Assembly (NCBI GenBank): GCA_963969365.1
Contig: OZ017751.1
Coordinates: forward strand, 372,001-436,000
Direction of reading: 5' to 3'
DNA: 64,000 bases
Source of the DNA: Asterochloris sp. CNOR1
Taxonomy: Eukaryota; Chlorophyta; Trebouxiophyceae; Trebouxiales; Trebouxiaceae
Shown one piece after another: positions 46,201 to 59,200 of the stretch. The translations under genes and the position numbers were made by a program. Each line of letters begins with the position of its first letter. The first letter of the stretch is position 1. The notes under the pieces are model-generated. The model made no database searches and was not told the origin of the DNA. It saw nothing but the letters and a program-made list of their open reading frames with translations.

Positions 46201-46997
46201 CATGTGCTGCAGGGTGGGGCGTCCCAGGGATGACACAGGCGGTGCCTCCAGGATCTGGGGCCAGGCGGCAGCAAGCATTGGCATTGCCAAGTGAGCCCCT
46301 GGCTGCTCTTGTGGGTGCAGCAGATGCTGCAGGGTGGTTGTTTCCATGCTGCAGCTCTCGCTGTTAATGCGTGATCTTGGCCTAGCTAACCCCCTTTTAT
46401 CTGGAAGACCTCTCTGCATGACCCTCCTTCGCGCCACTGCCCTATGCCGCGTCTCTGCTGCAGCGGCGGTGCCGACAGAGCCCCTCGTGGTAGCCGTGCC
46501 GGTGGCCTGCGCAGCAGCAGGCCTGCAAGGGGTGGCAGCCGCCCCGCACGTGAGACAGGTCGCGGTGCAGGTCGCAAGGACGCCGCACAGCTTGACAGAG
46601 AGCTGGATGACTACTATGGCAACCAGGTACGTATCATGCGACCAGCTCAACTCAAGAACTCAGGAATGACACCCATGTTCTTACTGGCTGCTTTGACTGA
46701 GGCCCTCTCCTGCCACCTGCTGCGTCACGGCAATCATGCCTGACCACCAGTTCTGCTTTTGGCAAAGCTGGCGCTTGCTGCCTGCCACCTGCTTGCTTCT
46801 GACTGCAATGCAGACATCAACAGAACCCGGCCAGCATGGCAGACTGGCCTTCTGCTGGCTGCTGCATGTGGTGGTATCCAGTCTCCTCAAAATTCATAGC
46901 AGCTAGATTGCAGCTGCCTGCACTGTTAAGTATCACAGCTGGTTTTACCTGCTGTGTAATTCATGGGTGTCCCTCGTTTGTGCAGATGCAGGAGTAA
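43218..46997 (+). CDS. ALY: ALY/REF mRNA-export adaptor (THO complex subunit 4 type)
   Basis: Nuclear RNA-binding adaptor that links spliced mRNA and the TREX complex to the export receptor. Exons: 43218-43257, 43369-43514, 43951-44168, 44787-44832, 45128-45183, 45728-45883, 46464-46626, 46986-46997. They total 837 nt (278 aa plus stop) and every phase agrees. The N-terminal UAP56-binding motif MSLDDIIK is split by intron 1. It is followed by an RGRGRG patch. One RRM spans about residues 134-215 (LEIANLDPNVTEQDIKELF, then KAHVVFHSAADAQTAMSKY and LDGKPMRIR). A second Arg/Gly-rich region and the conserved C-terminal motif LDRELDDYYGNQ complete the protein. The last exon encodes only three residues and the stop. 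The linker between the N-motif and RRM (exon 3, acidic then basic) is longer than in most plants. Confidence 0.93.
46986..46997 (+). other. ALY: Terminal microexon of ALY (three codons plus stop)
   Basis: Exon 7 ends in phase 0 at 46626 (CAG|GTACGT). After TTTGTGCAG the next bases are ATG CAG GAG TAA, giving the ending GNQMQE, where plant ALY proteins end in similar short tails. Intron 7 contains a TGTAA at 46955-46959, so premature polyadenylation there would remove the real stop codon. Confidence 0.6.
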
Positions 46998-47149
46998 ATA
47001 CTCAGACATCACAGGTGTACAGTCACACTCAGCTTTTTGGATAGACACATTGATTTGCAAGAAGCTTCACACATTCAAATCAAAATTTTCATCAAACACT
47101 GGGGATGATTGACTCTGAGGCCTGAATTTTCTGCTGATCAAGAGCTGCT

Positions 47150-48154
47150 TTACAGATCTCTCTCAAAGTCCTTCAGTATGTCTTGCATGTCGCGAATCCC
47201 GGCTTTTGGGATGACGTCAAAAAGGGACAGCGTCTCCTTGCCACCGCCAAGTGAAACAGGCACCTACATGAGGAGGCAATGTTATGAGAAGTGTGCCGCC
47301 AAGCCAGGGCTTCGGTGCATGTTGCTGATGCGCTGCCATAGGATTGCATACCTCTGGCTTGTCCCCACCTTTGCAGCAAGGGATCCCCTCACCTTTTTCA
47401 GAATGCCTTCCAAGTCCTGTGGCTGGAATTTGCCCTGTGACATCTCTGAGCCCAGCTGCTGGGCCAGTGCCTGTGCAATCTTCAGGCCCTTGCCAGCTGA
47501 GGCGTCTTTTAAGTACAGATGCCAGCCCTGTACGTCCATGTACACCTCCTTGCCTGCGCAGCAGGCCGGCACTACTTGAGGCAGCCATCTAGGGGGTGCA
47601 ATCTTGAAGAGCAGGGGAGCCTTGGCAAGCACCCAGGCTGCTGCAGGTCCGCACAGCGCAGTGCATGGGTGTCATTGACAATATGCTCGCCTGCATGGCA
47701 GCCAAGCAGCACTTGGGGACAGGAGATCCAAGGAGATCTTGCTCGCAAAATGATGGCCTCCTGCCGCAGCAAGCAGACTCAGCCAGGCTGCCGCAGGCCT
47801 AGACAAAGCACATGCACACCAGTTGAGGCTGCATCCCCTAGCGTGATGTCCTTGCAAACTGGCTGATCTTTCTGCCACAAATTCCACATAGGCTGCTGCT
47901 GGCAGGCAGACGGCAGTGCAGACTGACACAGACAAGGGGCTGCTGCAGGCAAACCAAGTTTGACCCAGGACATCCTGCTGGCACCATCTTGCATCTGAAG
48001 GGCGTACCAATCTTGTTGGCCAGCTTCTCATAGGCGCCCTTGACACCGCCTGCTGAGCTGACCAGCTGGGCCAGGTCTATCCAACCTTGCACAGCGTCCT
48101 CGCCTGCTCCATGGACAAGAACAGAGCGTCCTGGCAGCTGATGCTGGGATGGTC
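47150..48154 (-). CDS. DUF3181-like cyanobacterial/plastid protein, first exon unresolved
   Basis: Three exons are supported: 48154-48008, 47553-47393 and 47263-47150, all in phase, with stop TAA at 47152-47150. The last two encode a domain of about 90 residues with KEVYMDVQGWHLYLKDA, a helical middle, then VSLGGGKETLSLFDVIP and a LKDFERDL end. This pattern fits the DUF3181 family of cyanobacteria and plastid-bearing eukaryotes as I recall it; its function is unknown. The upstream exon reads like a linker or transit region (AYEKLANKIG). A first exon with the ATG should lie within about 48160-48340, close to or overlapping the 5' UTR of chlP. The stop codon itself completes a UGUAA. The gene converges on ALY, stops 152 bp apart. 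Confidence 0.7.
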
Positions 48155-48424
48155 CTGCAACACAGCAGATGTGATGATGCAAAGCAGTTGCACAAGGCAC
48201 ATCATTGCAGATATATTTAGCTGAATCACCGGAAAGCTGAGTGAATCTTGAAGATTTAGGGGATGGTCTACCATAGCACTGGCCCTTGTGAAAGGTTGCC
48301 TGACACTGTACTTGCAGTGAGTGTGACAGCATGCTGCTCTGGAACCTACAGAGTGATATTGATTGGAGATTTAGGTCTAATCCTCAGAACTGCAGCAGAA
48401 ATCCACAGCGTGCAGTCCTCAAGA
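48155..48424. promoter_or_regulatory. Compact bidirectional promoter: DUF3181-like gene / chlP
   Basis: Only 270 bp separate the most upstream supported exon of the minus-strand gene (48154) from the chlP ATG (48425), and part of this must hold the missing minus-strand first exon. The region is AT-richer than its surroundings, with ATATATTTAGC near 48211-48222 and GTGATATTGATTGGAG near 48354-48370 (containing a GATTGG, inverted CCAAT-like). Box assignments are inference. Confidence 0.5.
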
Positions 48425-51400
48425 ATGGCGGCCAACATGATGCACAGCCAGCAGTGCAAGAGCCTGCCCATTGCAGGCCTGCACATCCGCCAATTCTCGG
48501 GGATGAGGGCAAGCACCTCAGCCCCTGCCGCACCTCACGCCCAGAGGCTGGTGCAGCGCTCTCAGAGCCGCAAGGGTCGGAGCTGCAGGCGATCTGCAGT
48601 CCTGGTGCAGGCCCTCAAAGATGGAGCAATGCTGGACAGGAAGCTGCGTGTGGGGGTCATTGGGGGAGGCCCTGCTGGCGCCTGCACAGCAGACACCCTG
48701 GCCAAGGCTGGCATTGAGACCTACCTCATCGAGCGCAAGCTGGACAACTGTAAGGTGTGAACAAAATATCTACAGGCGCGCTGTGGCAGCTAGATTGCAT
48801 GAGACACATGCAGCACTGCCCTGCTCTGCATGGGAATCATTGTGCACATCCTGGCAGCTCTTTTGTGGGGTTTGCTCCTGCAGCACGTGTGTCACCATCT
48901 GTCAAGCACTGCCCCTCCTCACCCTTTGAGCAAAAGGCTGGAGCGGTCTGCACTGCCATCAATCAGATCTCTGCAGACTCTTGGGTCCCTGCTGTGCAGC
49001 CATGCGGTGGCGCCATCCCCCTGTGCATGATTGACGAGTTTGATCTGCCAGCAGACATCATTGATAGGAAGGTCACCAAGATGAAGATGATCTCCCCCTC
49101 CAACAGGTGAGCTGCAAAGCTCCATTCGTCTGCGCTGCAGCTGCATGCCTGCAGAATGAGTGCTGTTGGATGTCTGCCTCATCTGCAAGCATTGCAGACT
49201 GTTATGTCCTGTATGCTCATCGGTTTGTGTAGCTTGTTTGCACCTCTCTTACTTGTCTCAGCACAATCTGGTCCCTGAGCACAGTTCAGCTGATGAGCTT
49301 GGTCTCTGTGCAAGCCTCCAGCAAGTGCGGCGCTGGGCCCTGTGCAGAACGGTCAACTCTGCTCGGGCTGCGGCCCAGCCCTATTTGCCTGCTAGCGCAC
49401 CTGTGTAGGCAGCTGCTCAGGGGCTTCTGTGTGCCTTGACTGCTTCTCACGACCCAGCAGCTCTCATCAAAGCTTGGCAAACAGGTGGACGTTGAGGGCA
49501 ACAGGACTCTGCATCAGCTGTCTCTTACGGGCTCTGCCCAGTCCTCTTGTCCAGAGCCTGACCAGACTTTTGTGAGTCTCCTGCAGATGTAGACGTTGGC
49601 ACTGCATCCACCTGTTTGCAGACCTAGCAGACTTTTGGGAACCTGCTGCAGGGAGGTGGACGTCGGCAGGACGCTGAGCGAGACAGAGTACATTGGCATG
49701 TGCCGGCGGGAGGTGCTGGACAACTATCTGAGGCAGCGCGCTGAAAAGAACGGGGCTACCGTCATCAACGGCCTCCTCATGCGCATGCAGCAGCCAGAAG
49801 TGAGCACTCCTGCTGTTTGGGGGTGGACAGAGACTGTGGCCCCTTGATGCAGCCGCCAGATGTGGCATTTCGCATCCCAGAGACGTCCCTGCCTTGATGT
49901 CAGGGCCAGGGCTGACAAGACTGCGAGTCAGATGCAGCTGCCAGACTTGAACACTGATGTCACAGGCTGTGCCCCTTTTTGGGGCGGACCTGTTTTTCTG
50001 CCGCCGAGCTGTGTGGGGCTGCCTGGGGGCCGGCCTGTTTGTAGCTGACGCTGCTCTACTCTCCTGCCTGCAGGGCTCAGAGGGCCACTATGTCCTGGAG
50101 TTCAACAACTACACCGAGGGCGGCAAGGTCGGCAAGCCTGACAAGCTTGAGGTGAGCCGGCGCAGCAGCAGTTCAAGTGGGCAGGCAAGGGACGCTGCCT
50201 GACTGGTCCCCGTTCTTTCTTCACTGGCGGCCGCACCAGCCAGTTGTTGAGCTGCGTGCTCCACTGCAACTGGCAGTCCAGGGCTGAGACCTCCACCCAT
50301 GGTGGAGCTGTGGCACATGGCCACTGACAGCTGCATCCCTGGTATGAGATTCTGCAAATCATGCCCAATATTCTGGCAGGGCCTGTGTTCCTCTGGCATC
50401 TGGGACACCACACAGCTGCTGCCCTGTGATGCTGCAATGCTGCATAGCGTCCTGGCTGTTAAGACAGTTCCAAATGCAGTCTCATGCGGCGCCTGCAGGT
50501 GGACATTGTAATTGGCGCCGATGGTGCCAACAGCCGCGTCGCCAAGGAGATTGACGCCGGCGACTATGACTATGCCATCGCCTTCCAGGTGCAGCAGAGG
50601 GATGTTTTGACAGTCATGCCTGCCTGGCGGCTCTGGCATGCTGCAGCAGACATCCTGGTGCTGACGTGCCGGCGTCCGATGTTGAGGAACTGGCAGGCCT
50701 GCTCCAGGAGCTCTGCCAGCGCTTGCTTTGCCTTGGCCTCCAGGCCCGCTGCTGCCTCTTCAGTTGCTTTGTCATTGAGCAAGGTGCACATGCAATGGCA
50801 CAGAAATGAGCGAGCACTGGCTGCCCGTCACCCCTGCCCGTCACCACTGCAGAAGCGCATCCATACCCCAGGAGTGGAGCAGGACACTTGCCCAACTCCC
50901 TGCATGAGCCCAGCGCATCCCGACCGGCCTCACACCTGTGTCATAACCCTCTCTGGACCCCATCCTGTGCCCCTGCAGGAGCGCATCCGCATCCCCGACG
51001 ACAAGATGGACTACTACAAGGACCTCGCAGAGATGTATGTGGGCGACGATGTGTCCCCTGACTTCTATGGCTGGGTGTTCCCCAAGTACGACCATGTGGC
51101 TGTGGGCACTGGGACTGTGGTCAACAAAAGCCAGATCAAGCAGTACCAGCAGGCTACCCGCGACCGCAGCAAGGTGGGCCCCGGTGTCGCAGCCCTTTCT
51201 GTTCTGAGAGCAGTCTGTGCTGTCTGATGCTGAGCACACTGTGTCAGATCGCCTCCTGAGAAGGTGGTTGGGCGACCTGTGCACACAACAGGAACATGCC
51301 TGTCTACTCAGCCCTCTGCTGATGCCAGCCTGAGCTGGGCTGGAGGCCTGTCGGCCCCAAGATGCAGTGGCAGACACTTTTCACGGCTACGCTTGCTAAC

Positions 51401-52913
51401 CCTGTGCACAAATTGTGCTGTCGCACTGCCAGCAGAGCCTCTCTTGATTGCCCTGGACTGACTGCACTCCTTTGCATGACCGCCTGTGGCCAGCGCCTAC
51501 ATGACCGAAACACATCTTTGACCTTTCATGCCTCACACTGCAGGTCAAAACTGAGGGTGGCAAGATCATTCGCGTGGAGGCCCACCCCATCCCCGAGCAC
51601 CCCCGTCCCCGCCGTGTCAAGGGCCGCGCAGCCTTGGTGGGCGACGCCGCCGGCTACGTGACGAAGTGCAGTGGGGAGGGCATATACTTTGCTGCCAAGT
51701 CAGGGCGCATGGCGGCTGAGGCTATTGCTGAGGCCTCCCAGCAGGTGGGGTCAGAGGCATGCTGTGGCATGGCTTTGGCATTGCTGCAGCCCCTCCCTGA
51801 ACAGGTTTGTGGCAATGGCGGCAGTACTGCAGACCTACCTGTGCAGCCTGTGTGATCGGTTTGGAATTAGAATAGTTGCCGTTGCCCCTCCCTGCACATA
51901 GCTTGCGTGATTTTGTTGCCACAGATGTGTAAGCCGCTGGCCAACTTTGCACACAGTCTGTGCAATTGAGGTGTTTGCTGGTGCTGCGGCTGGTGCTTCA
52001 CGAAAGGAGTGCTCTCTGCAGCCTCCTGGCCAGATCCTGCAGCTGCGGTGGTCGCTGTACGGCACTGCTCGGCCGTCTAGCAGTGAGCAGGGCGCCTATG
52101 TCGCTCGTCCAGCATGCTTTGCGCCTCTCTGCCTGGAAGCTCAGAAGCAGTCAGCTCAGGGGTCTCCCTGCTCCTGCTGCAGGGGCAGCGCATGGTGGGC
52201 GAGAAGGACCTGAGGGTGTACCTGGACAAGTTTGACCGCAAGTACTGGGCCACGTACAAGGTGCTGGACATCCTGCAGAAGGTCTTCTACAGGTGAGGCA
52301 AAGCAGAGTGCAGGCGCACAAGGTGCTGTGGGGCAGGACGATGCTAATTGAGCAGAGCAGCCAGCCTGCAGCTCACGTGTTGTGGGATGTGATGTGCATG
52401 AGTGAGGTAATAGTGTCCCTGCACAGTGAGCAGGAACAACTGTGTGGGGCAGCCTGGGCAGCGTGCACAGGGCAGGAAGCTGTATGGGCAGGTCTGAGGG
52501 CAGTGTGGCCCGGCATGCCAAGCAGCAGTCTGAAGACCTTCCATCTTGTTGGGCCCTGTCAAAAGCTGTGCTCGCAACTGGTGATCTGCCATCCAGCACT
52601 GAAGCGCGGTCTCAAGCTGCGGCACATGTCCAGCAGCACACAAAAAAGCTGGACCTGATCAACAGTTGCTGCTTGCAGGTCCAACCCTGCTCGGGAAGCC
52701 TTTGTGGAGATGTGCAAGTCAGACTATGTGCAGAAGATGACCTTCGACTCCTACCTGTACAAGACTGTGGTGCCTGGCAACCCTCTGGACGATGCCAAGC
52801 TGGCCATTCAGACCATCGGCAGCCTGCTTAGAGGCAACGCGCTCAGGCAAAATGCCAAGGGTGTCTCCTTTGGCAGCCGCCAGGCAGAGCAGAAGGCACC
52901 TGCAGCCGTCTAG
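48425..52913 (+). CDS. chlP: Geranylgeranyl diphosphate / geranylgeranyl-chlorophyll reductase, plastid
   Basis: Flavoprotein that reduces the geranylgeranyl chain to phytyl for chlorophyll, tocopherol and phylloquinone. Exons: 48425-48754, 49000-49106, 49652-49799, 50074-50151, 50499-50588, 50979-51173, 51544-51744, 52183-52292, 52679-52913. They total 1494 nt (497 aa) with all phases consistent. Residues 1 to about 70 form a basic Ser/Ala-rich chloroplast transit peptide. The FAD dinucleotide fold follows, with GGGPAG at residues 80-85. Further landmarks are NCKPCGGAIPLCMIDEFDLP (split by intron 1), IGADGANSRVAKEIDAGDYD, DDVSPDFYGWVFPK, EAHPIPEHPRPRR, ALVGDAAGYVTKCSGEGIY and VQKMTFDSYLYK. 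Length and order match the plant enzyme. It is head-to-head with another probable plastid gene and convergent with the MCPH1-like gene. Confidence 0.97.
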
Positions 52914-53220
52914 GCTAGAGATCTGCAGGTGTTATACATGGGCCCTTGTCCATTTGGTCACCCAGTTTGGCTTGCAAGGGCCGTCCAGGGAGCTTTTCCT
53001 GTCTTTGCAGTTGTGCCTCACTGAGACAGATGCCGGTGACCCTCATGCTTTCTTCAGTTAGCGTATGGGTGCTTCTGATTCAACTGCTGGCCACACCACC
53101 AGATTGCTGGTGTCCCCCATGAGCATTGCCATAAGCATTTATGGCGCCCTGTTGCACCTCCCCTGTAGCCACGTGTTCCTTCCTCAAATATCGAGACAGC
53201 AGCTCTTTAAACGCTCCTGA

Positions 53221-53225
53221 TGTAA
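53221..53225 (+). terminator. chlP: UGUAA polyadenylation signal of chlP
   Basis: TGTAA lies 308 bp after the chlP stop codon and only about 30 bp before the stop codon of the convergent MCPH1-like gene (53254). The two 3' UTRs therefore probably overlap. Confidence 0.6.
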
Positions 53226-53253
53226 ATGAAGTGACATACGACAGTTGGACATC

Positions 53254-56200
53254 TTAGGTCTCCAAGCTTGAGGGCAGCTTGTACTTCTCAGCCGCTTGCA
53301 GCAGCCAGTCTTCTCTCACGATCTTAGCAGATGATGCCGCCACAGGTGGGTCATCCTTCCCACATACCACACAGATGGTGCACTGCCGTGCACCAACTAC
53401 CTGCACCAGAACAGCACTTCATGACCAGATAGAGCTGCTGCCAGGCAGCCCCTGGCTGCCAGCTATGGACTTGCAGCCCACTGTGCATGTATCACAGTGC
53501 AGGGCCCTGGGCAACATATCCCAGTCAGCATAACAGCACAGCACACCTTGCCGCCAAAGGCTGCCACCAGCCGCCGCAGGTCAGCTGCAGACGGGCCGTC
53601 CTTCTGGGTGCCAGCCTGGTGCACATGAATCTTGTGCCCGGCCAGAAGCGGCGGCTGTTTGCGCTGCTGGCTGCACCTAGCTGCCTTGGCGGCAGCAGTG
53701 AAATGCATCTGCAAGCATGGGCAGAAGTCTTGCCGGCACAGTAAAAACGTGACATTGAGTCTCACCAGCGTTGCCTTGTAATGCAGCCAAAGCACCAGAG
53801 TGCAGCCATGGCTCAGCATCAGCAGGGACACAAGGCAGCCTGCCAAGCTAAACAACCGAGCAGGCCCCCACTTTGGGCACAAGACAATGCGATGCCAGGA
53901 GAACAGCCCTGCAGCATTCTCAGATAACAGCCAGCAGCACCCCTGGCAGTCAGGCCAGCAGCCTGCAGCTCGACAACTGGGAAAGGGGGGCACCGGCGGT
54001 GCAATACCTTGGCCCAGAAGGGCTGCTCCGGCAGCCAGGCCCCCGCCTGCAGCGAGGCCGCCAGCCACTCTGGCTGCAGCAGGAAGGCCCCGGCAGCGAT
54101 GGCCAGAAGGACCTTCAGAGTTCGGCGCTCCTGCCCCACCACGAGGTGCGTAATGCGGCCCTCTTCTGCCCCGGGGGGCACCAGCCTCAGCCCGCGCAGC
54201 TGCTTGGCAGCCTTCTGCGCCAAACGCAGCACAGCTGGGTCCGCTGCAGGCAGCACAGGCACAATCTGGCAGCTGACCAGCTGTGCATGGTCTTGGCCGC
54301 ACAAGCAGCGCCAGCAACGCCTGTGCAGCAGTGGCTTGCAGCACAGCACGCTCCGCTGTTCACATGGTCGTGGAACGCGCCGCGGGCGGCAGCAAAGCCT
54401 GCGCAGCGTAAAGTTGAAGCAAAGCAGGCTCTGCTGCAGTCAGTGTAGACGCACTCAGATAGCCAGGCGGAAAAGGCTCTGCCACCAGGTGCTCCAGACA
54501 TTGCAGCCTAGCAGAAAGTGCTGAGGATGCTTCAAGGTTGGCGGCAGCTTGCAGACAGGCCCCCACAAAGTGAGGTGCATGCTGGCAGTGTGGAATAGCA
54601 GACGGGCACCTTGAGGCGCGCCTGTTTCAAAGCCTGACAGGGGTACAACACGAAGTGACATGCTGCAGCCGGCTTGTGCATGCTGCTGTTGCACCTGAAG
54701 TCACCGCCAGTCCGCCAGAGGTGGGCCCTGTCTGAGCTGAGGCAGAAGGCGGCAGCCCAGCATCTGCCAGTGCAGCTGCTGCCGGCTCATCAGGCTCAAC
54801 TGCTGCATCACCCGCATCTGCTGCTTCGGGCTCATCTGCAGGCCCCTCCGCCTCTCTCCCCTCTGCCTCTGAGCAGGACTTGTTCCGGCTGACAGCTGGT
54901 GCCAACTCCTGTTGGGGCTGCACATTCTGGCGTGTCCCTTGCCGCCTGAGGGCCCCTGCCTGCATCTGCTGCTGCCCTGCACGCTCCTGCTCAGAGCTGC
55001 CCGGCTGCTGCACAGCTGGTGGTAGTGGCCCCTTTCTCGTCTGCTGCTGCACATCAGGTGCAGCCCTCTCCCTTGCCTGCTGCTGCACTGGCACAGGCCC
55101 TGAGGCTGCCTGCGGGCGGCCCTGGGCTGCGAGGTATGCTGCCCTGTCAGCTACATGCCCCGCTGTGGCACGAGTTGCACGAGCATCCCAAGTCCGAGGC
55201 TGCAAACACACAAACGACTGTTGCTGAGCCTGATGGCACCAGGAATCGGGCCTGAGGACTCTCAGGCTTAGTGCAGGAGAAAGACAATTTGACTGTCACT
55301 TCATGCAGCAGCAAAGGGGCTGCAAACTTTCAAGCTCTCCTCTGGTGCGTGCTGCATGCTGCGTTTGTTCTGCCTGCCTCGCCTCAAGGCCTGCAGGGTG
55401 GCACACCTGGGACCACACATCTGGCTGGGAGGGCTCCCGGGCGGGCGGAGAGTTGGCTGCCCCGGGAGCACTGTCGTCAGCGCCTTGGGGGCCACGCCTC
55501 ACAGGCCCTAGAGACGACCTTGCTCTCTGCAGTGACCAGGAGTTGGCATCGGATGGCAGGACGTGGCAAATCCCAGGGAGACAAAGCACAGCATGCGGGA
55601 CCACAGGGACCGGCCACCGCCAAGCTGATGTGAGCTGGGCAGCACAATGTCAAGGTGCCCCCGGCCTGTGGCATGTGGGCAGGACTTGCAAGCGCCACCC
55701 TGGCAGGGATCAGTCATGACACGCGAGGTGCAAGCCGGCAGGTGCCCACTCTGGCAAGGAATGCAGACATGCGGCCGCCTGCAGCCTCACCGGAGCCGTG
55801 CCCCGCCTGTCCCCTGCAGCGGCACTGGCGGGGGTGCCCACAGACAGGCGCTGGAGTCCCCTGCCAGAGCCCAACTCGGCAGCTGCTGGTGTGAGGGCAG
55901 CCCAGAGGGATGGCACCCTCGTGAATCCGGGCACTGGCACAACGGCAGCGCCCCTGCAGGACAGACTGCTTATCTGAGCGCGAAACCCCTTGTGGGGGGC
56001 ACAGAGCTGGTCAACCTTTCTGGAAAGGTCAAAGCAAATTGCTGCATCTACAGCTCATGAAGTGTTGGGGCACGTGGCCCAAAGGCAATGGCTTCCCTTG
56101 CTGTGCAGATGCATCACGTCACGTGCAGAGGGTAGCACAACTGACATGGCCCATGACCCTAAAGTTCCCAGCCCCTCCTGGAAGTCAAGTCCTGACCCCA

Positions 56201-59200
56201 GTCATGTGCGGCCCCCTGCCAGACAGCTGCCTCAGGTGGCACCAGTGCAGCCCCCGCGCTCAGCCAAAAAGGGACCCTGCACCAGATGCGTGGCAGCCCC
56301 CACACGGGGCTAGCATGCACAGTGCTCGCCTGCCTGACAGGCCTGCACCCCAACCCTGCCTCCCGCAGTCACTCCTGTCGGGCAGCCACGAGCGGCGTGA
56401 GGTGCCAGGACTGCCGAACAGCTGATGCAACACAGCACCACCTGCTTGGCAGGCGACACAGCTGTCTGCCAGGCAGGCCCTCAGTCCTTGCATGTTGGCC
56501 CTGCCATGCTCCCCTGACTCAACGCTGTCAGGCACATGCCTCAGAGCGGCGAGCATGCTGGTCCCGCATGCAGCCATTTGAGCCACCTGCTTGGCAGTCC
56601 CCATACCCTAAGCACGCACAATGTAGAAGGAAATTATCACCCTACAGTTGAATTGGTATGGTGTGCGTTTCTCATGTCCATACACCAGCTGCCTGGAGAT
56701 CCTCGATCACCAAATCTGAGCGCCTGGTGCTGACTGTGGTCACACTCATGCACTCACCCCTGCAAGGCAGGAGCTGCCTCCGGCGGTGTGGGTGCCAGCC
56801 CCTCTGGGGTTGCTTTCTCCAGGGGCAGCTTCTCCTCGACGTGCTGCTTCAGGTTGCGCACAGAGAAGCGGGCGCTGGCCCCAGGCAAGGCAGGCGGCGC
56901 CCTCACACGCGCCATCCGGACCTGCAGGCACCGGGCCTTCTTGGCACGACGTGGCGCTGATGCGTATGGCTGAGCACTGCCAAGCCCAAGCCTCTAAATG
57001 CTGCATCTGGGCCTGCAAGCACTGATCTTCCAAGAGCTTGCTTTAGACATGAAGCACGTGGCTGAGTACTGCCAAGCCCAACTCCGTACATGTGCGTCTG
57101 CACCTGCAGGTGCTGGGTCCTTACAGCATGACTTGCACAGTTGCACAGGGTCATGTGCATGTCTGAGAGGCCCATGCCCTTGGGACGCTGCGTCCTCATC
57201 TGCAGGCACCCCAAAACATCCATCATGTGGATAGCTGCAGGCAGAGGCGGCTAAATCCTCAGAGCCTGACTTGGACAGCTGCTGCCCTGGGCTGCGCTCA
57301 TTGGACTGGTGGGGCTGCAGAGCACGATGTTGGCAGCTGAGCTGGGTGCTGGGCATGGCTGAGTGCTGCAAGGCATAAGCGGTGCAGGCATGTGCAACTG
57401 GGCTTCCCTTTTTGAAAATGCAGCTTTGACCTGTGGCCAGACAGCCACTACGCCGCTGGCTGCACTAAATCAGTGCAGGGATGGCTGACTACCTGCAGGA
57501 CAGCCCCGCTCCCATCCAGTTTTGCCTGCTGGTCACTTGGCCCTTGAACGCCCGCTGGATCAGCAGCCCCTGAGTTTGTGCCCTCCCCTGCTGCCTGCTG
57601 TGCAGCCGGCCCCCTGCCAGCGGCAGCAGCCGTGCCACTGCGCGGCTGCACTGCGCCTGGCTGCTCTTGCAGTGCTTCCTCCTCGCCCACATCTGCAGCT
57701 GGCGCTGTCAGCCCAGCTGCTGCCGCTTTGCCTGGCTTGGCGCGGCTTCTCGTGGCTCTTGCTGGGCCATCACCGCTTGCCCCTGCCTCACCGCTGTTGA
57801 TGCTAGCAGCGAGTGCCTGCTGCCCAGTCTGGGCCCCTGAGGCAGCTGCATCTGCAGCGGCATGCCCTGCGCTGCCCCTACCCTGAGGAGCAGCACTAGC
57901 ACTGCTGCTGCTCATGCCGCTGCCCTCTGGCTCAGCACTGCCGCCTGCCGGTGCCATCCTGCTGCGTTTGGCAGGCCGCGGCCGCACAGCCAAGGCTTCT
58001 GACTTTGGCGTCTCAGCCTCAGCCCAGGAGCCTGCTGCTGCATGCTTTCCTGTTGTCTGGACCTGTCTACGTCCTGTGGATGCTGTCATCGCAGTTGAGT
58101 CTGCACAGGAGGTGCCACCAGGCTGCCGGCTGCGGCTGCGCATGCGTGTGCGCCCTGCAAGAGGACGCAGTAGGCCTCATGATCGCAGGCCATCCTGCAG
58201 ACTTAGGCGAGGCATAGTGTTGAGCCTTGCTGCGAGTCAGTCAGACAGTGTGCACTCAGCCCTCGTCAACCTTAGGATGAGGCATGGTGTTGCCCATAGC
58301 CTTGCCACAGGTCGATACAAGAGAGAGCGCTCTGCTCAGCTGTGCAGCTGCTGTGGAGCCGAACAGCATGTCCCCTGTCTACAGCCAAGCAGCACCTGCA
58401 GAGCTCTGACACCAGGTGTGCTGAAAGCCTCCCACAACCCTGAATATCAAGTGCTTCTGAACCACAGAACTCTTGGCAATTCTAGATGTATCATCTGTAC
58501 AACAGCTAATTGAAGTGCCGAAAAGCCTTCCTCATCCCTGAGCAAACTTGCCTGGTGCAATGACGACCCGCTTCAAGTCCATCAGCAGCTCAGCTGCTGC
58601 CTCTGGGGAGTCCGCAGGCAGCTCATCTATATCCACCTGCCCGCTGCCAGCCTTAGAGGCAGCCCCTGCAATGACACAGGAGATGTAAACATGCCGCTCT
58701 TGGCAGAAGCAGTAAGAGGCTCTGTGCCCCTGCAGCAGCACAGGTGGCTGAAAGAACCTGCTCAGAGTGGGCTCTGGGGGCAGCCTGTGCCATTGACTGG
58801 AAGAATGTGCTCCCTGCAGCCCCTGACCGCAGGCACTTGCCCCTGGGGCTGCGTTGCAGCCCTGAGAGGAGTTTGCATGGCACTGGTCCTCATGTCAAAG
58901 CCACACAGTCTGGCCCCTTGAGTGCCAGCTCCAGTAGCTGGTGAGCGGCATCCATGAAGACATGTCAAGCAGCACCTGGGCACAGCACAATGCCCTGTCA
59001 CTGAGCGCCTCAGATGCGATGCCAAGTGTCAGTGTGCAGCCCAGTTGTTGCTCCCCATCTGTCAGACATTGCGAAGGCCCAACATTTGATGGTCATGCCA
59101 TGTGTCTTAGGCAGGGGCCACCCTCAAGGCTCACCGCCCTTGCTTGCCCTCGCGGCAGCAGGGGCCTGCAGGCGCTGCCGAGCAATCGCAGCTGCAGCCC

